From the NCBI GenBank assembly GCA_016871115.1, contig VFZP01000004.1:1-41540 (forward strand): a stretch of DNA of 41,540 nt, in the 5' to 3' direction. This document shows, in pieces, positions 17,826 through 27,737 of this stretch. The position numbers and the translations under genes were made by a program. The notes under the pieces are model-generated. The model was not told the DNA's origin. It saw nothing but the letters and a program-made list of their open reading frames with translations, and searched no databases. The stretch is from Acidobacteriota bacterium. Its GTDB lineage: Bacteria > Acidobacteriota > Terriglobia > Bryobacterales > Bryobacteraceae. How positions within the stretch are numbered: position 1 is the stretch's first letter; every line of letters begins with the position of its first letter.

Positions 17826-19483
17826 TTGAGTGAAGCTTCGCGCACCAGGCGCTCACACCCGCGCACGGTCAGCGCCATCATCGTCAGCGTCGGGTGGTAC
17901 GAGCCCGTGGTAACAAACGGCCCGCCGCCAAACACGTACACGTTCTTGATGTCGTGCATCCGGCAGTACGGGTCCAGCGCGTTGGTCTTCGGGTCTTTGC
18001 CCATGCGGCACGTGCCCACTTCGTGAATCAGCCCGCCCGGCGTCGAGATGCTGCGGCCCACTTCGCGAATCTCTCCGCCCGCGGCCGTGAAGATTTCCTT
18101 CCTCATGTCGGTGCAGTCCTGCCAGATCGCGCGCTCGTTGTCGCTGAACGTGCAGGTGATCTTCAGCACCGGAATGCCAAAGGCATCCTTGCGCACCGGG
18201 TCAATCTCCACCTTGTTCTCAAAGCGCGGGAGCATTTCGCCGGCCGACATGTAGATGCGCGCCACCGCCGGGTAGTTCTTGCGGATCGACTCTTTCAGAT
18301 CGGCGCCGTAGCCGGGCATCACGAGCGCAAACCCCGGACTCGAAGTCTGCCCGCCGCTCATGTTCATGCAGTAGCCCCGGATGAACTTCGGGTGCTCGTC
18401 TTTGAGGTTGCGGAAATTGGGAATGAATGTGCCGCTCGACTTGCCGTCGTCGTTCCGCGGCGCATTGCCGCGTAGCGCCGGCAGAAAGCCCGTGACGCTA
18501 GCGCCGGACACCTGGTCCATCAAATAGTGCCCCAGCGTGGCACTCGAATTAACGTGGCCGTCCTTGGCGCAGTTGAGCAGAATACACGTGGACTCGAGCG
18601 TCGACGCGGCGACGATCACGAACTTGCCGCGCGCCTCGTAGTCTTGCCGTGTTTGGCGATCAATGTAAGAGACGCCGCGCGCGCGACCGTCGGCGGCCAT
18701 CGTCACGGCGCGCACCACCGAATCCGGCCGCAGCGGCATCCTCCCGGTGGCCGCGGCCACTGGGAGCGTCGACACGATCGAGTTGAACATGGCCCCGATA
18801 TCGCAGCTCTGTATGCATGCGCCGCAGAAGCGGCACGCCGGGCGGCCCTTGTGCGGGCGCGTCAGTTGCGCGAGACGCCGCTGCGTTACCGGCAGATTCA
18901 TGCGCTTGGCCGTGCGGCGGAACAGTTCCTCAGCGCAGTTGTGCGGCATGCCGGGCAGGAACTTGCCGTCAGGCAATGGCGGGAAACCCGCCATGTAGCC
19001 GCTGACGCCGATGTGTTCCTCGACGTGATCGTAAAAGGGCGCAAGGTCCGCGTAGCTGACGGGCCAGTCTTCACCGAACCCATCGCGCGAGGCCGCTTTG
19101 AAATCGAAGTCGCTCAGCCGGTGCGTCGCGCGAGACTAGTGGAGTGAGCGCCCGCCCACCATGCGCGAGCGGATCCACGTGAACGGCTTGCCGGGCTCGG
19201 TGGTGAACGGATGGTCTGGGTGCCGAGCCCACAAGAGCGGCACGCGGTCGCTGGGGCGCTCCGGGCGGCGGCGCTCAGCAGCCAGACCGCGCCCAGGCTG
19301 CTGCCACGGCCATTCGTGGCGCGCAAAGTCCCTGCCGGCCACAGGTATCGGACCAGCGTCCAGCACCAACACATCCATGCCGCGTTCGGTCAGTTCCTTC
19401 GCGGCAAAGCCGCCGCACGGGCCGGTGCCGATGATGATGGCGTCAAACTGGCGCGTGGGCGTATCGCGAGTGATCGTCAGCAT
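17582..19483 (-). pseudogene. GMC-family FAD oxidoreductase, disrupted by nonsense mutation and loss of stop
   Basis: The reading starts at the ATG at 19483 (MLTITRDTPTRQFD) with the FAD-binding IIGTGPCGGFAAKELTERG and continues to RSRMVGGRSLH. There a TAG (19138-19136) stands where GMC relatives have Trp in SLHWGR. The same frame then resumes with SRATHRLSDFDFKAA and continues through CRFCGACIQSCDIG, VAASTLESTCILLN, GGLIHEVGTCRMG and GSYHPTLTMMALTVRG. The normal C-terminus should end near 17830, but the frame stays open and runs about 80 codons into the antisense of glmM, stopping at 17582. So one internal nonsense codon and one lost terminator are visible. The intact form would oxidise an alcohol or sugar in the periplasm together with the subunit-3-like gene upstream. 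An assembly error is possible, but adjacent genes are damaged too. Confidence 0.8.
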
Positions 19484-19494
19484 GGTGCGGCTAC

Positions 19495-20032
19495 CTACTT
19501 GGCCTCCTGATGCGCTGGATGCTGGCACGCCAGATATTGCAAAATCGGCACGATGCCTTTGTACTCAAGCTCCTTGAGCAGCCCCACGCTCGAGGTGTAT
19601 TAGCCAGAGATGGTCTGCCGCTTGATGCGCACAAAGAACTACTCGGCGGGTGTGGACGGTTTGCGCTCGGCCGCAGCCCACGCCTGCATCAACTCATGGC
19701 GCTGCGCGGTGGTGCAGGCAGGAAATGCTTTGCCGAAGCGCGCCTGCGCCGGCGTCCACCGCAGCGAGTCCCTCCGTCCACGCCGTTTTGTCACTGGCGG
19801 CGAGGTCTTCGATGAACACCGTGACGCCCGCCTCGCGCGCACCAGGAGAATGCGCGTGGGCCGGAATGATCATCTCGGCGATTTCCTCCACCAGTTTCCT
19901 TTGCGGTGCGGTGAAGAACTTCGCCGTCGCGGCCGCAGCAGCGGCCGGCGCGTGCTGATGCTCCTGCGCCTGCGCCCCCGCTACGCTGCCGCCGCCAATC
20001 ACCACCAGTTGAATTGCTTCTCTACGTTCCAT
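19495..20032 (-). pseudogene. Gluconate 2-dehydrogenase subunit 3-like protein, frameshifted with two premature stops
   Basis: The ATG at 20032 begins MERREAIQLVVIGGG, a Tat-like signal, followed by FFTAPQRKLVEEIAEMIIPA, typical of the subunit-3 family. After GLAAVDAG (about 19760) the homology moves to another frame (ARFGKAFPACTTAQRHELMQAW), so an indel lies there. A TAG at 19641-19639 splits TPAE from FFVRIKRQTISG. A TAA at 19602-19600 stands where the family has Tyr in the conserved ISGYYTS. The rest (VGLLKELEYKG, QHPAHQEAK) ends at a normal TAG at 19497-19495. Subunit 3 escorts or supports a GMC-type dehydrogenase, here the next gene 11 bp on. At least three lesions make function very unlikely. 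Confidence 0.78.
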
Positions 20033-20038
20033 TGCTGC

Positions 20039-21302
20039 TCACCATGCCTCACGGTTCGTGATCGTCACACGAAACACGGGCTTCTTGCGTTCCTCTTCGT
20101 CCATCTCGTACACTTGCCCACACCGCCCCGCGTCGTACTCGCGCCAAAACCACGCAAGCGACTCGGGCAAATCCATCGCGCCCTCCGCAATCACATGCAT
20201 GCTGGTGCCGAACCGGAAATGAAAATCATACCCGCGCAGCTTCAACGCGTTCGCCAGGGCCATGTTGCTCAACGGCCAATTGCCCGCGCGGCTCTCTCCA
20301 TCGTCGGCACCGTCTGAAAGCCACACGCGCAGATTGTTCTTCGCTTCGCGATTCACTTTGAACGGCACGATGTAGCCGCCATCGAGGTGCTCTTCCGGTT
20401 TCCACTGCAGAGCGGTGTAGCTGCCGATGTGCGACAGCACGCGGCTGAACTGCTCTTGGTGATACCACGCCACGTTAAACGCAGAGATGGCGCCAGACGA
20501 TGCGCCGGCCACGGCGCGTGAGTACGCATCGAGCCGCAGCTTGGACGTCTACTCCACGTCTGGCAGTACTTCTTCAAGCAGATACTTGCCGCAGATACTC
20601 GCCGTAGGTGCCCGACACGGTGTCGTATTGAATGCTGCGCATTTTCGTGCCGCCCTGGCCCGGTTGAATCAGCACATCCACCATCGGAGGAATCGCGCCC
20701 CGCGCCACCATGTTGTCGGTGACGATCTGCAGGCGCAGCCGCAGCAGATCCACGTTGCCCGCGATCGTCTCGCCGTCCTGCCACACCGTCAGCGGCGTGC
20801 CGTTCACCATGTCGAGGCCGGCATTGGCGTACACCCAGTAATTCGCCCGCACGCCCGGATAGATCGATGACCTGAGCCTTCTCTTCTCCGAGAGCTTCCC
20901 GCGTGCGACGCCGGGCAACGGATACGAATACGGATTGTACGCCGCCACTTCATAGCCGCCCAGCGGTTGGCCCGCGCCATCGAAGTAGTGATAAGAATGC
21001 GTCGCGCCCATGCGCAGCGTCTTCAGCAAATAAAAGTACGGCGTACCGGGAAGAGGCTTAATCGACACAGGCGGTTGCTTATCGATCGCCACCGTCGCAG
21101 GCGTTGCGCTCTCTACGGCAAACAGAAACTCCTGCCCCCACACAAGCGCTCCATCGCGGCCCTTCATCTCCGGAAGCCCGCCCGCGAAAACCTCCGCCAA
21201 CGCAGCCGTGTTGTTCGTGCGCGCCGCGTTCACGGCCTCTTGCAGCGGATGAGTTTGTGCGGCCGCCAGCACCGCAGTCCAGAGCAACGGCGCGAGGCGC
21301 AT
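20039..21302 (-). pseudogene. Esterase (enterochelin-esterase-like alpha/beta hydrolase), frameshifted
   Basis: The first part (from the ATG at 21302) has a signal peptide (MRLAPLLWTAVLAAAQ), an N-terminal beta domain and the start of the hydrolase domain (RSSIYPGVRANYWVY, NMVARGAIPPMVDVLIQPG). The frame breaks at an imperfect 13-bp tandem duplication (20578-20603) that shifts reading by one. Homology continues in another frame as YLLEEVLPDVE, is interrupted by a TAG at 20551-20549, then goes on with TSKLRLDAYSRAVAGASSGAISAFN (nucleophile Ser in ASSGA) and ends at 20039. The start overlaps the last base of the ancestral stop of the PQQ gene (TAATG), showing the two were coupled. The catalytic His region (GTSMHVIAEG) survives but is out of frame with the N-terminus. 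Confidence 0.78.
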
Positions 21303-23274
21303 TACTTCACTCCAAACGAAAAGACCATGCTGCCCACGATAATCGACACTTACTGTTTGTTGTCGAACATGTATGTCATGGGCGAGGTGTGCAGCGGGTC
21401 ATTGAACGGAAAGCTCCACAGCTTGCGGCCCGTCGACGCGTCGGCCGCGGCCAGCAGGCCCGCATCGTCGCCGTAGACCATCAGCCCGCCCGCCGTGGTC
21501 AGCGTGCCCGTCCACGTATCGCCCGGACCGTCCTGCGGAATATCCCACACTACCTTGCCCGTTTCAATATTGAACGCCCGCAGAAACTTCTGCGGCTGGT
21601 CGTTCGGGTCACGCCGCCCGCCGCCGCCGTAATAGTTGCGGCCCACTTCCCATTCCGGCGTCGCCTGCTTCGTATAGATCGCGCAGCGTTCAAGTGTGTT
21701 CACATAGAAAAGCCTCGTAGCGGGGTTGAACGAGGTGGAGAAAAAATTCGCCGCGCCTTCCACAGCCGGGCAAATCAGCGCGCCCTCTTTCGTCGGCACC
21801 GAATTGGGATTCATCACAGGCCGCCCTTCCGGCGCAATCTCTTTCGCCCACGTCAGCTTCTTCACCAGCGGCGTGGCCATCAGCATCTTCCCGTTCGCGC
21901 GATCGAGCACATAGAGGAACCCGTTGCGATTCGCCTGCAGCACCAGCTTGCGCGGTTGCCCGCGCCACACCGCGTCCACCAGCAACACGGGGGCAATCGC
22001 GTCCCAATTCTACTCATCGTGCGGCGTCGGCTGGAAATGCCACTTCAGTTTCCCGGTGTTCACGTCGAGCGCGATGATCGAGCATGTGTAGAGGTTGTCG
22101 CCCTTGCGATTGTCGCCGTTGAAATCGGGCCTGCGTTTTCGGTGGGCCAGATCACGGTTTTCGTTTCGGGGTCGTAGCTGCCAGTGAGCCATGTCGGCCC
22201 GCCGCCATGCTCGATGTCCGAACCGTCCCAGGTCTCTGAGCCCGGTTCACCCTTCGCGGGAATCGTCCAGAAGCGCCACAGCACTTTGCCCGTCTGCTGA
22301 TTGTAGCCCGCAAGGAACCCGCGCACGCCCTGTTCCCCGCCCGCTGTGCCGGCCACCACCACGTTCTCCACCGCCAGGAGCGACCCGGTGGCGTTGTAGT
22401 TCTGGCGATAGTCGGCCATTTCGGTGTCCCACAACATTTGCCCCGTGTGGCGATGGAGCGCGATCAGATGCGCTTGGTCCCTCTGCATGAACACCTTGTC
22501 GCCCGCGATCGAAACGCTGCGGTTGTTGCTCGGCGAACGCGCGTTGCCCACCAGGCCCGCCGTCGATGGTCGCGAGTACTCCCACAGCCGCGCGCCCGTG
22601 CCCGCATCGAGCGCAATCACGCGGTTCGTGTCGGTGACATACATCACGCCTTCATGCACCTGCGGCGTGCCCTGCAAGCGGCCCGCGTTCGGCACCCCAT
22701 ACACGCACTCCACGCCTAACCGGCTCACATTCTTCGGTGTGAGTTGCTTCAGCGCCGACTAGCGGTTGCCATCGAGGCCCCCATGCATGCTCGTCCAATC
22801 GGCTTGCGACGTCACGCGGCGATGCGTGTCACCTGGCGCTTTCCGCAGCAGTTGCAGTCTTTGATCAGCGGTGCGCAGGGCGAGATCGCGCCTAGTTTTT
22901 GAAATCGCGAGGCCCTCCATTTGCGTGCCATCGGTGAGCTTCACCTTAAGCCGCGTGGACTGAAAGCCACGGCGGCGGCGCTCGTGCTGCTGCAGCACGC
23001 GCATGTAGTCGACCAGCGCCACGCGCTCGGCTTCCGGCAACTGCTTGAAGCCAGGCATGCCCTTGGCCGCCACTCCGTCTACGATGATGGCGTTGAGTTC
23101 GGCATCGGTCTTCGCCGCCACCGCGGGCAACACAGACGGTGCATGTTCACCGCCGTTGCCGTCACTGCCATGGCAAACCATGCAATGCGATTCAAATGCC
23201 GCGCGCCCGGCCACGGAATCGGGAGCCTGCGCAAACAGACAGCCGGCGCTGAAAAGGATCAGCACAAACAACAT
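21302..23274 (-). pseudogene. Cytochrome c-PQQ beta-propeller dehydrogenase fusion, multiply disrupted
   Basis: The ATG at 23274 gives a signal peptide (MLFVLILFSAGCLFA), a cytochrome c domain (CMVCH, then GMPGFKQLPEAE) and a linker domain (LKVKLTDGTQMEGLAISK). It then enters a PQQ quinoprotein propeller at DWTSMHGGLDGNR. A TAG (22761-22759) replaces the Tyr expected in NRYSAL. The propeller continues (NVSRLGVECVYG, ALDAGTGARLWEYS), shifts frame at about 22130 (ENAG to PDFNGDN), and meets another TAG (22012-22010) after PTPHDE. It continues through VLLVDAVW, YVLDRANGKML and GDTWTGTLTTAGGL, and meets a TAA (21352-21350) where Tyr is expected in the KQYV motif. The remnant VSIIVGSMVFSFGVK ends at the true TAA (21304-21302). 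Four lesions in total. The gene begins 17 bp after tadC. Confidence 0.82.
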
Positions 23275-23291
23275 AAAGGTCGAGTATAGCG

Positions 23292-24257
23292 TTAGCGTCC
23301 GCCGATACCGCCGCGCAGGTCACGGAAGGCCGACAGCAGCCCCGGCACCAGCGTGACGATGAACAGTGGCGGAAGAATAAACAGCACAATCGGGATCAGC
23401 ATCTTGATGCCCGCCTTGCCGATCGCCGCTTCGGCCCGTAGCCGCCGGCGCATGCGCAGTGCGTCGGCGTACACATTGAGCGCTTGCGCGAGCGAGGTGC
23501 CGAAGCGCTCGGACTGCACAATCATCGCCGCCAGCGATTTGATATCTTCAATGCCCGTCCGCCGCACCAGTTGATTGAAGGCCTTGGTTCGCTCCTGCCC
23601 TGCCTTCACCTGCATCACCACCGTGTAGAACTCCGCGGCCAGTTCCGGATAGATATGCGCCATTTCGTCGCTCACACGCATCATCGCCTGATCGAGCGAA
23701 AGCCCTGTTCCCAGCACGATGCCCAACAAGTCCACCGTGTCGGGCAGCGCTTCTTCCAGGCGGCGCTTGTAGCGGGCCGCGAGGCGATACAGAATTTGCC
23801 GCGGCAGCAGCCATCCAAGAATGAACGCCGCAGCAAGACCCGCTATGATCTTCGCAGGCTCATTGCCGCGCTGCAAATACAACATACCGCCGAGGCACAG
23901 CACCAGGAACCCTGCGTGAAAGAGGCAGTACGCCGCCACCATCTCGCGCTTGCGCACACCGGCTGCACCCAGTTCTTTTTCCGTGTCGCGCAGCCAGTCT
24001 TCCCCGCCCGGCGCCAGACTGATGAGATACATCAGCGAATTCATCACGCCGCCGCCGGCCACATAGCGGCGCTTGCCGCGCAGACCGGCCTGCTGCGCCT
24101 GTCCGCCCGCCGCAACGAGTTCCTCAAGGCGATCGTCAAGCGGCGAGCCTTCCTCGGCCGCAGCGGCAGCGCCGGCAAACAACTGGAAACCGGACCACAG
24201 CATCGCCGCCACTGTGCCGAAACAGAGCAAGAAGAAAACAATCGGGCCGAGCAACAT
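23292..24257 (-). CDS. tadC: Tad pilus inner-membrane platform protein TadC
   Basis: The protein has 321 residues. It has one N-terminal helix (about 4-28), two helices at about 108-155 and a C-terminal helix (about 285-312), enclosing a T2SSF/GspF cytoplasmic domain at about 160-285. That domain contains EEALPDTVDLLGIVLGTGLSL, ELAAEFYTVVMQVKAGQ and AAMIVQSERFGTSLAQAL. TadB and TadC form the membrane base that couples the CpaF motor to pilin assembly. It is the last intact gene of the tad operon, 4 bp after tadB. Seventeen bases downstream the decayed PQQ operon begins on the same strand, with no visible terminator between them. Confidence 0.9.
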   Translation of the reverse strand: MLLGPIVFFLLCFGTVAAMLWSGFQLFAGAAAAAEEGSPLDDRLEELVAAGGQAQQAGLRGKRRYVAGGGVMNSLMYLISLAPGGEDWLRDTEKELGAAGVRKREMVAAYCLFHAGFLVLCLGGMLYLQRGNEPAKIIAGLAAAFILGWLLPRQILYRLAARYKRRLEEALPDTVDLLGIVLGTGLSLDQAMMRVSDEMAHIYPELAAEFYTVVMQVKAGQERTKAFNQLVRRTGIEDIKSLAAMIVQSERFGTSLAQALNVYADALRMRRRLRAEAAIGKAGIKMLIPIVLFILPPLFIVTLVPGLLSAFRDLRGGIGGR

Positions 24258-24261
24258 CGCG

Positions 24262-25242
24262 TTAGAACCTCGGATTCGCCATCTTGCGAATCACCAGAAT
24301 GCCCACAATCTCAGAGACAATTCCAGCCGTGAAGAACCAGTTGCCCGTCTCATCGGTGATCAACAGGTTCATCATCTCGGGCCTCAGAATCCAGAACACC
24401 GTGCCCAGCCCAATCGGCAGGGCGCACAAAAGCCCGGCCGACAAGCGTTGCTGCGACGTGTGCGCGCGCATCCTGGCCACCATGTTCAAACGCTCCCGCA
24501 CCAGGAGCGAGAGGTTGTCCAGCACCTCGGTCATGTTCGCACCGGTTTGCCGCTGCAGGATCAGGCCGGTAATGAAAAACTTGAGATCGATCATCGGAAT
24601 ACGCTTGCCGAGATTCAGCAGCGCGGCGTCGATCTGCGAGCCGAGCGATAGTTCCTCAATCACTTTCTTAAACTCGCTCTTCACCGGTTCCAGGGCTTCG
24701 GTGGCAATTGTTTCAAGGCCAGAGTGAATCGTGTGGCCGGCTTTCATCGACCGGTTGAACAGATCGATCGCATCCGGGAACAATGTCTCAAAGCGTCCTA
24801 GCCGCCGCCCGCGCACCTTCATGATGAGGAACAGCGGCACGGAGGCGACCAACAACGAGATGACGAGCCGCAAAATCATCATCTGCAATCCCAGCAGCCC
24901 GAGGAAGAAGAACGTGCCCACCGCCAGCAGCACCGTGACGCCAATCACGTCCACCGCACGGTACTTCAAATCTGCCTGATCGATCATTTCCTGCACGCGC
25001 CGCAGGCTGCCGGACAACGAGAGCCACTCGCCCAAAAACGCAAACGCGCCCGCCTCTTCCCGCCGCACCAGATCCCGTGCCCCGCTGCTCTTGCGCGCCG
25101 CGCCGCCGCCCGAACGCGTGCGCAGTTCGCGCAACCGCGCGGCAATCACCGCCGACTCCTGTTGCTCCGGCACGGTCCACACATAGTAGCCCGCGACAAA
25201 CAGCGCCACCGAAAATATGATGAAGGCCACGATTGCGAACAT
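24262..25242 (-). CDS. tadB: Tad pilus inner-membrane platform protein TadB
   Basis: The start chosen is the ATG at 25242, 5 bp after the cpaF stop. The product has 326 residues and begins MFAIVAFIIFSVALFVAGYY; the longer frame upstream lies inside cpaF and has no helix. There are two middle helices (about 97-140), a T2SSF domain (FPDAIDLFNRSMKAGHTIHSG, IEELSLGSQIDAALLNL, FITGLILQRQTGANMTEVLD) and two C-terminal helices. It is the partner of TadC in the pilus base. All family landmarks are present and there is no lesion. Confidence 0.9.
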   Translation of the reverse strand: MFAIVAFIIFSVALFVAGYYVWTVPEQQESAVIAARLRELRTRSGGGAARKSSGARDLVRREEAGAFAFLGEWLSLSGSLRRVQEMIDQADLKYRAVDVIGVTVLLAVGTFFFLGLLGLQMMILRLVISLLVASVPLFLIMKVRGRRLGRFETLFPDAIDLFNRSMKAGHTIHSGLETIATEALEPVKSEFKKVIEELSLGSQIDAALLNLGKRIPMIDLKFFITGLILQRQTGANMTEVLDNLSLLVRERLNMVARMRAHTSQQRLSAGLLCALPIGLGTVFWILRPEMMNLLITDETGNWFFTAGIVSEIVGILVIRKMANPRF

Positions 25243-25247
25243 AGGCT

Positions 25248-26558
25248 CTATTTGAGCACGTGCTCCTCGTGAAAGATTGAGTTCGGCACGTGAATGCCAT
25301 ACGCCTTCAGCCGTTGCAGGCATTTCGGCTGGTAACCCGTGGCGCGGAACTTGCCCATCACCTTGCCCGACTGCGACATCCCCTCGCGCTGGAGATGAAA
25401 CACGTCCTGAATCTCCGTCGTCTCGCCGTCAGACTCCACCACTTCGGCAATTGTCACGATCTTGCGCGACCCGTCCGGCAGCCGGTTCATGTGCACCACC
25501 AACTGGACAGCCGCGCTCAGCATCCCGCGAATCACGTAGTCCGGCACGTGCTGCGACGCCATCATCACCATCGTCTCCAGGCGTGAAAACGCGTCGCGGG
25601 CGGTGTTGGCGTGCACCGTGGTCATCGATCCATCGTGGCCCGTGTTCATCGCCTGCATCATGTCGAAAGCTTCCGAACCGCGGCACTCACCGATGATGAT
25701 GCGGTCCGGGCGCATGCGCAGGGCGTTGATAACCAGGTCACGCTGGGAGATGCCGCCCGCGCCTTCAATATTCGGCGGGCGCGTTTCCAGCCGCACCAAG
25801 TGCGATTGCTGCATTTGCAATTCGGCGACGTCTTCGATCGTTACCAGGCGCTGTTCGTCGGGAATGAAGCGAGACAGCGTATTCAGCATCGTGGTCTTGC
25901 CCGAGCCCGAACCGCCCGACACGACAATGTTCATCCGCGCCTCGACGCAGCCGCTCAAGAAGTCCAGCATGCCCGACGTCATCGTTTCGATCTTCAGCAG
26001 ATCCTCCACCGACATCAGCTTCTTGCCAAAACGGCGGATGGACATCACTGGGCCAATCAGACTCAACGGCGGAATCACGGCGCACAGACGCGAGCCGTCG
26101 CTTAAACGCGCGTCTACAATGGGCGACGAGTCGTCGATGCGGCGGCCAATGTTCGAAACAATGCGCTCGATGATCATGCGCACGTGCATCTCATCCTTGA
26201 AGCGGATGCCGGTCTCCACCATCTGCCCGCCGCGTTCCACGTAGATGCTCTGGAAGCCGTTCACCATGATTTCGCTCACGGTGGGGTCTTTCATCAATGG
26301 TTCCAGTGGCCCGAGCCCGAAAACTTCGTCGAGAATTTCTTCGATTAGCCGTTCGCGCTCGGCGACGGTCATGGGGATATTCTCTTCGCGGACGAGCCGT
26401 TCTATGCCCGTGCCGATCTGCTCGCGCACGCCGTCCTTGTTGAGCCCGCGCAGTTGCTCAGGCGACAGGGAATTCAGCAGACGCGTGTGGATCTGCGTCT
26501 TGATGCCGAACCAGCGCTCAGCGCCGGCCGTCAGCCGCGGCAGGGGGCGTGTACTCAT
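25248..26558 (-). CDS. cpaF: Tad pilus secretion ATPase CpaF/TadA
   Basis: The protein has 436 residues, in the normal range. An N-terminal helical domain (EILDEVFGLGPLEPLMKDP, VSEIMVNG) precedes the RecA-like core. The core carries Walker A GGSGSGKT at 215-222, an Asp box with TIEDVAELQM, Walker B (RIIIGECRGSEAFDMMQAMNTGHDGSMTTVHAN) and conserved Arg and His residues. It hydrolyses ATP to drive pilin polymerisation and retraction at the TadB/TadC platform. The start overlaps the cpaE stop by 4 bp (ATGA), so the two are translationally coupled. Confidence 0.95.
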   Translation of the reverse strand: MSTRPLPRLTAGAERWFGIKTQIHTRLLNSLSPEQLRGLNKDGVREQIGTGIERLVREENIPMTVAERERLIEEILDEVFGLGPLEPLMKDPTVSEIMVNGFQSIYVERGGQMVETGIRFKDEMHVRMIIERIVSNIGRRIDDSSPIVDARLSDGSRLCAVIPPLSLIGPVMSIRRFGKKLMSVEDLLKIETMTSGMLDFLSGCVEARMNIVVSGGSGSGKTTMLNTLSRFIPDEQRLVTIEDVAELQMQQSHLVRLETRPPNIEGAGGISQRDLVINALRMRPDRIIIGECRGSEAFDMMQAMNTGHDGSMTTVHANTARDAFSRLETMVMMASQHVPDYVIRGMLSAAVQLVVHMNRLPDGSRKIVTIAEVVESDGETTEIQDVFHLQREGMSQSGKVMGKFRATGYQPKCLQRLKAYGIHVPNSIFHEEHVLK

Positions 26559-27730
26559 CCGGCCTTCGCCACCTCATCTTTGTTACGGCCGGCCGCTTTG
26601 TCGACGAACTGGCGGAAGACGCGATCGAGGTCGCCCGCGGCCTCGCGATTGACCACAAACGGGCGGCTCTTGTTGATCGACGCAAGCACGGCTGGCGACG
26701 GCGGGATGCCGTAGAACACCTTCATGTTCAGTGTCGATTGAATCTGTTCGAGCGTGGCGTGCTGCGGATCAGCCTTCTTCGAATACCGGTTCACCAGAAT
26801 CTTCACCTGATCCTGGCTGAAACCGAAGCGCAGCAAATAGCCCAGATAACGCTGTGCGTTGCGGATGGACGGATAGTCCTGATCCATCACAAGAAACACC
26901 TGCGAGGCCACCTGCAACGCGCCGAGCGCGAGTTCGGACGTGATGCTGCGGCCGAGGTCGCACACGATGGAGTCGTACTTCTCCACCAGAAAATTGGCAA
27001 ACTCTCGGAACATCGGCTCGGTGAAGTAGGCCTGATGCTCCAAGCCATCCGGCGGCCCCACCAGCAGGAACCCGACCGCATCGCGCGTCACCAGGCTTTC
27101 AAAGAGCTGTTGGTCCATGCGGTCGAGATTCTCGCCCACTTCCATCAGCGTGTACTGCGGTTGTGCGCCGATCTGCATGGCACAGTCATTGGCCGTCCAA
27201 TCCAGATCCAGTAGCACGGTGTTCTGCTTGCGCTGCGCCAGCACGCCCGCGAAGTTCACGGCCAGGGCTGTGGTGCCCACGCCGCCCTTCACACCGAGAA
27301 AGGCATAGACGCGCCCGAGCCGCGAAGCCACCGGGCCGACATGCTTCGGAGCTTTTTCAAATCGCGCCAGCGCCTCGCGCAAATCAAGCCGCCGCACGGG
27401 TTGCACCAAATAGTCATTCGCGCCGGCTCGCACGGCGGCAATCACCGCTTCGCCGTCGGCCTGGTAGTTCGAAGCGATCACGTATACATGAGGCGCAGCC
27501 TGTTTGATCCGTTCAAGGATCTTGATGCCGCCATCGGGGTCGCTGGCCAGATCAAGCACCAGGCCGGCCTCCGGGTGGCGCTCGAGATCCTGCAGCACGC
27601 GAATATACAGGTTGGGCGTCACCTCTGGATACTCGCCCGCCAGGCGCGAGTTTGGGACGTTGACGAGGTTCTCGCGCACCGTCTCGCGGAAGTGTTCATC
27701 GCTCGAAGCCACTAAGATCGCAATCGACAT
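26555..27730 (-). CDS. cpaE: CpaE/TadZ pilus localisation ATPase
   Basis: The protein has 391 residues. Residues 1-125 form a receiver-like domain (SIAILVASSDEHFRETVREN, LVLDLASDPDGGIKILERI, AVRAGANDYLVQPV). Whether it is phosphorylated is doubtful, since the acidic pocket is only partly kept. Residues 140-380 form a MinD/ParA-type ATPase with deviant Walker A FLGVKGGVGTTALAVNFAG, VLLDLDWTAND and YDSIVCDLGRS. TadZ/CpaE proteins place the pilus machine at a cell pole or site. It ends overlapping cpaF and starts 7 bp after the TadE-like gene. Confidence 0.92.
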   Translation of the reverse strand: MSIAILVASSDEHFRETVRENLVNVPNSRLAGEYPEVTPNLYIRVLQDLERHPEAGLVLDLASDPDGGIKILERIKQAAPHVYVIASNYQADGEAVIAAVRAGANDYLVQPVRRLDLREALARFEKAPKHVGPVASRLGRVYAFLGVKGGVGTTALAVNFAGVLAQRKQNTVLLDLDWTANDCAMQIGAQPQYTLMEVGENLDRMDQQLFESLVTRDAVGFLLVGPPDGLEHQAYFTEPMFREFANFLVEKYDSIVCDLGRSITSELALGALQVASQVFLVMDQDYPSIRNAQRYLGYLLRFGFSQDQVKILVNRYSKKADPQHATLEQIQSTLNMKVFYGIPPSPAVLASINKSRPFVVNREAAGDLDRVFRQFVDKAAGRNKDEVAKAG

Positions 27731-27737
27731 AGTTTGA

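Noticed and set aside
19136-22761. General stop-codon recoding (TAG/TAA read as an amino acid) to explain the broken operon
   Set aside because: Three frameshifts occur in the same genes, and TAG or TAA end many intact genes in the window (for example the SpeE, DUF1552, propeller and dehydratase genes).
19100-23274. Diversity-generating retroelement or targeted mutagenesis as cause of the clustered changes
   Set aside because: No reverse transcriptase or template repeat is seen, and lesions are spread over 4 kb with indels, which fits ordinary decay.
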